Origin: Anaeramoeba flamelloides
Taxonomy: Eukaryota > Metamonada > Anaeramoebidae
Assembly: GCA_027625915.1 (NCBI GenBank)
Contig: JANTQA010000070.1
Coordinates: forward strand, 8,747,001-8,811,000
Reading direction: 5' to 3'
DNA: 64,000 nucleotides
The notes beneath the pieces were generated by a model. That model was not told the DNA's origin and searched no databases. It saw only the letters and a program-made list of their open reading frames with translations. This document shows, piece after piece, positions 48,101 to 57,236 of this stretch. Numbering within the stretch: the stretch's first letter is position 1; each line of letters starts with the position of its first letter. A program made the position numbers and the translations under genes.

Positions 48101-50117
48101 AAAAGTGTTATTTTTTTTTTTCATTTTTTTGGAAATATTTCATCCATCATATTTTGAAATGAATACATTAGCCATTTATTCAATCGGTATTAATATTAAA
48201 CTTAATTTGGTATCGTCAATTAATGGATACTTTCACTAACAAAGATGATTTTTTATGAAAGGTAAAAAAAAATGCCACACTTTTTTGGAAATACCTTAGA
48301 TTTTTTATACAGAGTTCTTCAAAAACTTGGTGGTTTTATTTTTAAAGGGTATTTTGGTACACTTCCTTAGAAAATAATAAGATTTTTTTCTTCTTTCAAT
48401 GAAAAATTATTTTTTTTTATTGAAATAATTTAAAAATATGTTTGAATTTTAAACTTTCCAAAAATGATAAAAAAAGATCAAACTTTTTAAAAACAATAAT
48501 TCCTTTCTGAAAATAACTTTAAAAGGAAGTCTAATTTTATAGATACTGATAAATTATAATTTGTGTTTGGTTGTTTTTACATGATTTTTCGTTTTGAAAT
48601 TTTTATGCTCAAGCTATAAATAAAGCATTTTATCAAGTCAAGTGTTAAGAAACTCTGTAAAATTAGTTGTTCTTCAAAATATTCTTTGTCAGAGACTGTT
48701 TGATAAGAAACAGTTCAAAGATTTATAAAAATGGAAATTGAATTAAAAAGTTTTTGAAATTTATTAGGATTTATCAGTAATCATTTTTTACCTTAATTTT
48801 TCATTTCAAGATAATGTTCAAATTTTTTTGAATTGGCTATTAAATTTACTTTTAGATTTTTTTTCTGTGTATTAGTGCCTTAAGGTTTACAATCCCTGAA
48901 ACTGTAAAAAAGATTATCTTGTATTGGGTGTGTCAACTTGTTATTTTGGTTCTTAGCTGATCGATCCACAACTAAGTTTGGATCGTATAGGTGGTTGAAA
49001 AAGGCTATTTTTGTGATTTTATTTTTTTTTTTTCCGAAATCTGAATTGGTGAGTCTAAGATTAATTAATTGGAAGGTATTGAATTGAAAGTGTTAATTTT
49101 TGGGTTGTCAATTGAAATTATCATTTTCCTTTTACAGAATTAGGAGTAAATAAAAAAAAATTTTGTTACAAGCATCAAATAATACAAAGCGTAAATAAAA
49201 ATTTCAACATAGAAAACAAAAAACTCAATTACTAATTAAATATCTTCCAATTAATTAATCTTAGACTCACCAATTCAGATTTCGGAAAAAAAAAAAATAA
49301 AATCACAAAAATAGCCTTTTTCAACCACCTATACGATCCAAACTTAGTTGTGGATCGATCAGCTAAGAACCAAAATAACAAGTTGACACACCCAATACAA
49401 GATAATCTTTTTTACAGTTTCAGGGATTGTAAACCTTAAGAAACTCAAAAAAATGTTTGAGAAAAAGTGAAAGTAATTTAGAATTTAAATTGTAATTAAA
49501 AACGGTTGGGCGTTTTGTTCGAAAAAAATTGCTTTATTGTTTTGTTTTTGTTTTTGTGTTATTTGTTTTTCTTTTGAGCAGATTTGATTTAAAATGAAAA
49601 AAAAGAAAAAGTTATAAGGCAGAGAATATGGTAAACACTTTGGAAACAAATAATTTATATTATGGAATTAAAAAGAAACAGAAAATAGTTTGGACTAAAG
49701 TAAAAAAGGAAAACAAAAATATTAACAAAGCATACCTAATTTTTCTGTAATAAGAATAAATGTTTCAACACCAAGAATTTGTAACTCTTCTTTCTCAGTT
49801 TTAATCACTAATCGAATGATTGTAAGCACATGTGATCCAAAAATCCTAATTTCACTTGCACAAGATTTTATTAGCTCGTCTGTAATTTTCAGTCCAACTT
49901 CAATCCGAGAAACAGATCTTTTTCTTTCCAGATCCCTCTCGATTAATTTACACAGGTACTTTGCAACTTTTTCAAGTCGAGGGTGATTTGAAATTGCATA
50001 TTCAATAAATTTTTGTGCTCTCACTCGGTTTAAAGTCTCTTTTTTTGATCCACTATAAACAGCATTAATTAACCTCTTGTATCTTGAATAAGATCTTCTA
50101 CTTGAACAACAGCCCAT
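42161..50117 (-). CDS. EFR3: EFR3-type plasma-membrane scaffold, two exons
   Basis: EFR3 is a palmitoylated peripheral protein that anchors the PI4KIIIalpha/TTC7 complex at the plasma membrane for PI4P synthesis. Exon 1 is 50117-49736, exon 2 is 45096-42161; phase-1 join, 1105 residues. Exon 1 gives MGCCSSRRSYSRYKRL and the helical repeats HPRLEKVAKYLCKLIERDL, as in EFR3. Across the splice the reading DDETLFTRRLLDFLKPFSKM matches the family's EEDTPSYHRRYDFFVSRFSAM block. The later part keeps an alpha-helical repeat pattern (IPMFKFFDDNSGWNYISFVI; IQTIGLMVSEL). A long acidic then Lys/Glu/Ser-rich insert (about 205-410) and a disordered, Ser/Asn/Glu-rich C-terminus are extra. MGCCSS supports N-myristoylation at Gly2 plus palmitoylation at Cys3/Cys4 (inference). 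The intron of 4639 bp is full of transposons. The family call rests on the N-terminal block; the remainder is diverged. Confidence 0.85.
46547..47455 (+). mobile_element. LINE fragment, endonuclease part (broken)
   Basis: On the plus strand, the first reading gives FNIRGLNDKN then ICLIQESKF, the start of an apurinic-type LINE endonuclease. Next come SYGNKNGKGGLLIIVKNIF and, near 46930, TIIGGDLNLKES, like the GDFN motif. A linker-like stretch (KELIKEIRDRNSKKYRKIL) is near 47360. Several in-frame stops and frame changes separate these pieces, so it is dead. No reverse transcriptase follows; the fragment ends before the family C element. It lies on the strand opposite the EFR3 host gene. Confidence 0.7.
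47711..48298. mobile_element. Inverted-repeat element family C, copy 1
   Basis: 588 bp, near-identical in layout to 63365-63952. Left terminus AGCTATTTCCAATAAAGTGG, right terminus GCCACACTTTTTTGGAAATA (its reverse complement with changes). On the minus strand, 47921-48124 reads FFGENNVRPISIKNWKYGKC and on; a similar but interrupted reading exists in copy 2. It may be a transposase remnant, but I do not recognise the family. The plus-strand frame (47943-48239) is phenylalanine-rich and likely a shadow. Confidence 0.65.
48880..49439. mobile_element. TTAA-flanked palindromic element family I, copy 1
   Basis: Arms of about 195-200 bp (48884-49078 and 49241-49435) are almost perfect reverse complements around a loop of about 160 bp. 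The ends are TTAA then GGTTTACAATCCCTGAAACT, mirrored at the right as CAGGGATTGTAAACC then TTAA. Inner blocks include GCTGATCGATCCACAACTAA and TAGGTGGTTGAAAAAGGCTA. No coding content. TTAA on both sides suggests a piggyBac-type target. Few mismatches between arms suggest recent insertion or arm-to-arm conversion. A degraded relative is at 6725-7226. Confidence 0.85.
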
Positions 50118-50524
50118 GGGTTTAAAAGAAAATTCTTTTTTGTGGTTTTAGATTCAAACAAAAATGTTTTTTGTAAAACTGAAAAAAGAAGAAAATGATT
50201 TATAAATACTGAATGTTAATGAACAAAATTTGTGGAAGATGAAATTATTTAATTTAATCACTTAAAGTTTATTAGTTTTAATAAGGCAGTAACAATAATG
50301 TGTTGGTATTTCTTAAGTGTAAAGTAGTCATAAAAAAATCTTCAAGTAAATCGAATATCAAATTATAAAAAATTTGAACATCATCTTCAAATTGAAAAAA
50401 AAAGTTAAAAATGATTATCATATATTTAGACTTGTTTTTAAATACTATTTTCAGAAATGAATTATTTTTTTTTAAAGGTTTGATCTTTTTTTATCATTTA
50501 AGGAAAAGTTCAAAAATTCAAACA
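50118..50524. other. 5' flank of the EFR3 gene
   Basis: AT-rich; presumably holds the EFR3 promoter; no motif identified. Confidence 0.3.
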
Positions 50525-51007
50525 TACAGTGATCAAAATAAAGCGTGCACAGCGACTATAATCCATGTTTCAAAATATTATCCGTGCTTTTTTTTATTCT
50601 TGTACCAAGGCAACATCCAATATACTACCAAATAGTATACCTAAGTTCAAATCAATTTTTAAAAGTAAAAGTCTGGTTATTTTCAGTAAAATTTAAATTA
50701 TTCATGCAAATAGTTGAAAATTTTCCATAATATTCTCAATTTTTTTTGAATTTTTTGTTTTTTTTAATATTAAAATTTTCTTCAAAAATTTACTCTATTT
50801 TTTGAGATTAATTTTTGCAATTTTATCCTTCCTTTTTAGAATTTCTTTTTAAATAATTGAACTTTAAGAAACCAATACCATATTTTTTAGGGTTTATTAT
50901 TGGTTTATTTGATTGGTTAATGTATTGGTCTTCTATAACAAAAAAACACGCTTTTTATTTTGAAACATGCATTATATTTTTTTGCACGCTTTATTTTGAC
51001 TACAGTA
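50525..51007. mobile_element. TA-flanked inverted-repeat element family L
   Basis: About 480 bp. Left end TACAGTGATCAAAATAAAGC, right end GCTTTATTTTGACTACAGTA. The arms extend about 110 bp, each including CATGTTTCAAAATA and a CCAATA-rich stretch. A TA flank and CAGTG terminus suggest a Tc1/mariner-type MITE. No coding content; the frames at 50411-50730 are readings of the arm. Confidence 0.65.
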
Positions 51008-51702
51008 TTTTTTAATTATATCAAAAAAAAAATAATTTTTCCTTGAAAGATTAAAATCTTAATGTCTATAAAAAGGGATTCATCAAAAATATCCTTTAAA
51101 ATTACGACAACTGATTTTAAACATAGCTAACCTTAAAAAAACTACTTCATTTCAAAAAAATTTCGGTAATTATTTTAAACTTTGAAAAAATTTAATTTCT
51201 TGATTAAACTAGCTTTTTTATCATTTTTTATTTATTTATTAAAAGAATATTAGAAAAATCACAAAAACATCATAATTACTAAATTAAAGATATAAAATTT
51301 TTAAAAAATCTGTAAAATTCAATTTAAAACCACAAGAAATATATTTTATATTATTAATATCACATAATAATTAATATCTTAATGTTATTTAATTGAGTGG
51401 GTTAGTAATTATGCAAATATCAATAGAATCAAGCCATTTTGTTATTATTCTGTACATTTTTAACTATTTTTAAGTAAAAAATGCTTTTCAAATTAATAAT
51501 AATAAAAAAAAATGAGTTTAAGAAATAATAGCGAAAAACTGATAAGAATAATAAAAATTCAATATTTATATTCTTGGAAGACTTTAAAAAATAAATAACT
51601 TTTTTATTTATTTTGAAAGGGGGTATAAATTTCCTCTTACTTCTTTTTTTTAATTTTTTAATTTAAAAGAATTAAGCTAAATCTTTGATTTTAATCCATT
51701 CT
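51008..51702. other. Intergenic sequence
   Basis: AT-rich, nothing recognised. Confidence 0.25.
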
Positions 51703-51900
51703 TACAGTCAGTTTCAAATTAAAGCCACTCTCTTTCAACAAAATTTAAGGCACAAAAAAATCTCAAATTAAAGCACAAAATTTAGAATTTTTTTTTTATA
51801 AATTATTTTAGTGTATTCAGAATTTTGTGCCTTAATTTGAGATTATTATTGTGTTTTAAATTTCGTTGACGTTTGTGCCTTAAAAGTGAAACTGGCTATA
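51703..51900. mobile_element. Tc1/mariner-like palindromic MITE, family A, copy 3
   Basis: 198 bp. Left TACAGTCAGTTTCAAATTAA, right TTAAAAGTGAAACTGGCTATA. The GGCACAAA repeats and the AATTTGTGCC-type mirror are kept in both arms, with a few changes in the left. Confidence 0.75.
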
Positions 51901-52139
51901 TGAATTTAAAAAATAACATACATTATTTTTTCCCAAATTTAAAAGACTTTTATAAAATCTTCGATTTTTGTTAATTTGTTTGAATACTGGAAAAGTACTG
52001 TTTGGTTTTTTAGATTTTTTTTTTTTTTGATGAGAAAATCAAAATATTTTTGAAGTATAAAACAATTATTAATAAAAAAAATTAGTTAAAATTGTCAAAA
52101 GTTAATAAACTTCAGATATTTGAAGAAATTTAACTCAAT

Positions 52140-52560
52140 TGTTTTGAATTCTAGAAAATCGCGGTTAGGTTTTTTTTAATTTGAAAAATAAAAATAAAAT
52201 TACTTAAATTTTCTTCTTATTTCTAATATTAAAAAAAAAAAAAACATATGTACTCTACAGGACTCTATAGCAACACTACGACATTTTCAATAGGTTTTCT
52301 AGAATTTTAAAGTTGAAAATTATAGATTTTACTCACTTCTTTTGAATTTTGGAAAATCGCGGTTAGGTCTTTATTTCTTTTTGAAGTAACAAGTAATTGA
52401 TTTAATTTTATTTACATTCCAAAAATTAAAAAAAAAACCACCTTTAGGTTTTCAAGAATTTAAAAGAATTGGGTTAAATCAAAGATTTTACTCAATTCTT
52501 TTGAAATATGGAAAACCTAGGTACTTAACGGTACTCTAAAGCACTTGATAATTACTACCC
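52140..52560. repeat. Degraded relatives of repeat family D
   Basis: Three successive blocks share GGAAAATCGCGGTTAGGT-like and ATTTTACTCAATTCTTTTGA sequence with the right half of family D, including the AAATAAAAATAAAATTAC and TTTCTTCTTATTTC mirrored stretches. Too worn to give clear ends. Confidence 0.4.
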
Positions 52561-53755
52561 TAATTTCGAAATTTTTGTTTATAAATTACAATAAAATGTT
52601 ATAATTGTATTTATTGATAACCAATAACAGAATAAATAATGAAATTTTATTTTGTATAATATCAAAGATATTGCTTTTTTAGTTTTTAATTATTTTTTTT
52701 TATCTGAAATAATTCTTTCATCCAATTTTTTCAATTTTTTTTCATAGAATGGGAAGTCTAATCTAAAAATAAATTACTCAATCTTTCAAATTTCAAGAAA
52801 TTTATTAAATATTTAAAAATAAAATAAGATACCAATTTATTATGATACTTAATCATTCCCTATTTGATTAATTTTTTTAATAAAAAAAAATAAGATTAAA
52901 TTTGAAATGTTATTTGAACATAAAAACTCTCAAAAAAATACTAAAAGTGAGATTTCATTAAAATAAAAAAAAATTGAACATTTTTCTTATTGTTTTTGAA
53001 TCCAAAAATCCAAACAAAAAGATTGAAGTTTTTTACAAACTGTTTAATTCGAAAAAAATAATTCTTTTAATGATAATAATCCATTTCTATAAAACCATTA
53101 TATGTGTTTAATTATTAGGTATAATTTTTTTTTTTTTTTATTATGAAAATCGGTTACCTATTAACTTTGGTTGGGGGTTAATAATATTGATGAGATAACA
53201 TAAAAAACTCTTTTCTTAAGTGCTTAATAAATATTCACTTTTCATAACTCTAGATCCAAGCATGAAAGAGAAAAGTTTCATATAATTATTTAATTTTGCA
53301 TTGTGTATTTTATATAATTGGTATTTTACAAGTAAACAATCTTACCAATCTATGAAAAAAATTTTTTCAAATGAGTTTTCATTGTAAAATAGTAATTTAA
53401 AAGTTCAACTTTTTTACAATTTTTTTATCATAATTTTTGTTTATTTTTAAACAAAAACCAAACCCAAAAATTCGATTTATTATTAGTAGAATAGAATACA
53501 AAATATCAAATTAATACAAAAATTAAATATATTTATTGTTTCAAACTAAAGATTTTATTTTAAACATTAGTAAAAGTGAAATTTTTTTTTTGTTTTATTA
53601 CTATTATTTTTGATTACTATAAAATCCCTTTTAAGCATTTAATGATAGATATTATTATTATTTTGTGGGATTTTACTTTTGGGTATCTTTATTGATTAGT
53701 GGAAAATAAGGATAGAAATATTGGAAAAAAGTTCCTGTTTACTTTGCAATTATAT
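52561..53755. other. Intergenic sequence
   Basis: AT-rich, no gene, RNA or assigned repeat. Confidence 0.25.
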
Positions 53756-54162
53756 AAAAAATAGTTTTACAAAAATTTTAATTGATAATCATTCAGAAAG
53801 CAAAAAGTAAAATCTATTATTATTAAAAATAAATTAGCTTTGTAGAATAATAATTGATATTATTTTCCATCAAACCAACAATTACAATTAAAATATTCAT
53901 GATTATCACAATTAGAGAAGTGGTTTTGGATCTCTTAAAAATAGTCCAAACTTTTCAATAATTTTTCAATGATAAATCAATCAAAGAAAAATCCCTTCCC
54001 AAAAGATATTTTTTTAAAAAAACTGTTATTCTGTTTAAAACTTAATATTTTGTCTTGAATCATTTCTTTTGTCTTTTATTAATTGATTTTACTTTTCGTT
54101 CTCAAGTTTCTGTGATTCTATTAATGTTCACAATTAAAAACCCTACTTAATTGTTTTTTTCA
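53756..54162. repeat. Inverted-repeat family J, copy 3
   Basis: Matches 32856-33248 in the same orientation: AATTGATAATCATTCAGAAA, ATTATTTTCCATCAAACCAA, TTGATTTTACTTTTCGTTCT and the right end CAATTAAAAACCCTACTTAA. The left terminus is worn. Confidence 0.5.
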
Positions 54163-54592
54163 TGAACGGCTACTACATTTCTCAAATCTATTCAAATATC
54201 AACAGTTAATCAATAAATAATTTTTTTCTCGATTATTATTTACAAAGGAGCTGACCTGTAATAAAATTTTTCCTATTTGTTAGAACTTAAAAGCAAATTC
54301 AAGATCGTTTCTCACTTATATAAATTTGTTTGTTCAATATCAGTGTTTTTATTAAAAATAATTGTTTTTAAACAAAAATCTGTCGAAAACCCCAAAAATG
54401 TTTTTTTCCAAGATGAATCGAACTAATTATAAATAAAGCATTTTTTCGGAATAAAAAGTAAATATCTTTTCTAGGTAGACTTAGTCTATTTGACTTTCGA
54501 ATAAGTGAAGTTTAGAACAAAATAATATGGTAAAAACCCCATTTTTCTCAAATTATCTTTTGTAACCCAAACTTTATTATTTGAAAAGTCAA
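54163..54592. other. 5' flank of the B-box gene
   Basis: AT-rich upstream region. An imperfect mirrored pair ACTTAGTC / GAATAAGT near 54479-54507 is the only structure seen. Confidence 0.25.
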
Positions 54593-55842
54593 ATGAGTTC
54601 TAATAATCCGATTTGTGCCTTCTGTAGTCGAGAAGGTGTAATTGAATGTAAGGACTGTCCAGCTATTTTGTGTCAAACACATGACGAAATCTTACACTCA
54701 TTAGAGAATAACAAATCACATGAGCGCATTAAGATTGGCAACAAAAATCACAAAGAAGAAAAGGAAAAAGAAAAACAAAATCTGAACAAAACAGAAAAAG
54801 ATCAAATCAGTGAAAAAGAGAACAAAGCATTCCAAAACAAAAAACTACTTAAACATTTAAAAACAAAGCAAATGTGCTCAACACATTCCAACAAGCAAAT
54901 CGAATTTTACTGTTTCCAATGCAAAAAATTTTTGTGTTCGTTGTGCCTGTATAATTTTCATCGTGAACATGAAAATGTGAGGACCCTTGAAGAAATCATC
55001 CAGGAGCACAAAAACAAAGCCAAGTCAAACAAGAAGAAATTGCGATCGTCTTTAGAATTTTCACAAAAGATGCATAACCAACTGCAATTATTGAATTCCA
55101 AAATCCGAAGGAATTCTGGCAGGCTGCAGGAGCAGCTGATTGTGTCCTTTGATCACCTGTTGTCCGTGATTGAACAAAAAAAGAATAAAGTGATTGAGGA
55201 TATTGACAATTTAAGGAACGACAAAGAGGAAATGATCCAATTGCAGTGCGAGTCCCTCAAGGAAAGCATTTCAAAGTTCGAAGACTGTCTAATGAACTTT
55301 GATACCGTCAAGGAGATCGAAAGATATGATATTACAAACCAAAAAAAGCAAAGAAATTTGAAACCGATCTTCACTGCCAGGCATTTTATCAAAATCCAGA
55401 ACTCTTTAAATGAATTTGACTTGGAGCCCTTTTCGCATTTGCACGACCCCTTTGAAATGCTAGATGTAGACTTGAATCCAATTTATTTGAAATGCCAAGA
55501 ATTGGCGCTGACGCGTAAAAGGCGCAGCAGTCGCAGGAACAAGTCAAGAGGCAACTTGTCTCGGGACAGGAAAAGCTTTGTTGGGATCAATGCATCTCCA
55601 ACAAACCTTCAATTTACTCCTCGTGAATGGTCTGATTTAAGCTTTACCGACAACTTCAGTGCCACAACAACAAACGGATCGTCAACTAGCGAATCTGAAT
55701 TGTCTGATGACGAATGGTGGGAACGAGAAGAAAATCGCGAAATAGGGTCGTTGAATAAAAATCAGAATGGAAACCATAATTATAAGAATAAAAATAATTC
55801 TTTTCAAAGGAAACAAAATGATCGCTTTAATAATCATAGTCA

Positions 55843-55873
<31 letters not shown>

Positions 55874-56737
55874 CAGGGTTATGAAAATAGTGGAAGTAGC
55901 AATAATAGTCACAATCGAAATTCAAATAATAATAGCAATAACAATAGCAAAGGTACCAACAGCAATGGCGGCAATAATAATAAATATAATAATATTAATA
56001 ATAAAAATAGCCCAAATATTGAAAACGGGAAAATTAGAGTCTTGTTAATTGCAGCACAAAGTAACGAATCGTGTCGAGAAAATGTCCGAAAGTCCTTACA
56101 AAAGTCTAATCTGATTAGTGAAATTAGAATCATAAAGGCGCACCACCGTACGCCAACTTATGAGGAGATTCGAAGATTTGATTGCCTGTTTATTTATTCC
56201 TTTGACAAATTTAAAGACCCCGTGCGATTGGGAGACCTAATCGCTACCTTTGTAGAATCTGGTGGCGGTGTTGTAATTTCTGCTATCGAGGCATTAAGCA
56301 AGGGAAGGGATTTTGATCTTGAAGGCAGGATAATAACAGGCGGGTTTCTACCTTTAAAAAAGTCTAGATGGGAATCCGAGATTAGAAGGAAACTGGATAA
56401 ATTTGATAAAGAACACCCCATATTAGCGGGGGTGGAAAGCTTTGACGGTGGGAACTATTCCAGCCATTTGAAAGTCAAAAAAGTTGAAAAGGGCTCCAGA
56501 GTAATAGCTACTTGGAATGATGGCACTCCTTTAATTTGCGAAAAAAAAAAAAAATTAAAATATGGAAACGTTGTTGTTCTCAACTTCCACCCCCTTTCAG
56601 ATGAAATCACATATAACGATTCATATTTTTGGGTTAGCTCCACCGATGGCGCCAAAATAATGTCAAATTCTGTTGAATATGTTGCCAAAACTTCCACATG
56701 GAGAACACCTAGAGTTAAAAAGCAATTCCATAATTAA
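54593..56737 (+). CDS. B-box zinc-finger / coiled-coil protein with amidotransferase-like C-terminal domain
   Basis: A TRIM-like protein without a RING finger, 714 residues from MSSNNPICAFC. The N-terminus has a first B-box-like set of Cys/His (C8-x2-C11, C19-x2-C22, C27-x2-H30, H35, H43). A clear B-box 2 (CSTHSNKQIEFYCFQCKKFL then CSLC and H-x2-H) lies at about residues 94-130. A coiled coil follows (about 140-240), then a serine/arginine-rich segment and an asparagine-rich linker (about 390-470). The C-terminal 235 residues look like an alpha/beta class I amidotransferase-like (ThuA-type) fold: IRVLLIAAQS, FDCLFIYSF, FVESGGGVVISA, HPILAGVESF, YGNVVVLNFHPLSD, STDGAKIMSNSVEYVAK. I see no Cys-His-Glu triad, so it is probably a non-catalytic binding module. 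The start ATG at 54593 follows AAAAGTCAA; the frame is open four codons upstream without an ATG. Single exon, less AT-biased than its surroundings. Substrate and partner unknown. Confidence 0.82.
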
Positions 56738-57236
56738 ACAATTATTACAATGCAATTTAAAAATAATATTCTGAAATTTAATCCGACAATACTATGAAAA
56801 ATAAATAAGTGAGATTATAATCATATCAATAATTTTTTCGAATCGGGTTTTAAAATCATATTTGGATTTAACTGTGTGGATGGGTGATAACATTGCTTTG
56901 GTTTATTAAATTAAGAAAAAATTCAATTGAATTAAATTCTCATAACTTATTATTAAATTCATAATTTTTGGAAATAATAAGAATTATATTTATTTTTTTA
57001 ATCCCCTCTTTGGTATTGTGGGTATACTATCGGATATATTTTCCTTTTTTAATAGTTCAATACTTTAAATTATGAAACAAATTTTATTGTTTACAACGTG
57101 TATATTAAATTTCTAAAATTTGTTATTTTATTCCGAATACTAATAATCAAAAGCAAATAAAAAAAATTATATATATTTTTGATGATTTTTTCAAAATACC
57201 AAATTTTTTAAAATTAGTTTTTTAAACAAAAAATAT
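56738..57236. other. 3' flank of the B-box gene
   Basis: AT-rich, nothing recognised up to the start of the TCGCGAT element. Confidence 0.25.

Larger units (their letters stand above)
45097..49735 (-). other. Giant EFR3 intron, 4.6 kb
   Basis: The donor TTAG|GTATGC (49735) and acceptor AAAG|ATGACG (45097) are fixed by frame and family alignment. The acceptor follows a long A-rich run on the sense strand rather than a pyrimidine tract. Inside are a LINE endonuclease fragment (46547-47455), a family C element (47711-48298), a large palindrome (48880-49439) and about 1.4 kb of unassigned AT-rich DNA (45110-46540). All lie between exons of an otherwise open gene. Confidence 0.8.

Noticed and set aside
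47943-48239. 98-codon plus-strand frame in family C
   Set aside because: Phenylalanine-rich and only partly open in the second copy; the minus-strand reading is more protein-like.
55682-56133. Isoleucine- and leucine-rich frames overlapping the B-box gene
   Set aside because: Frame-shifted readings of the (AAT)n-coded asparagine tract.
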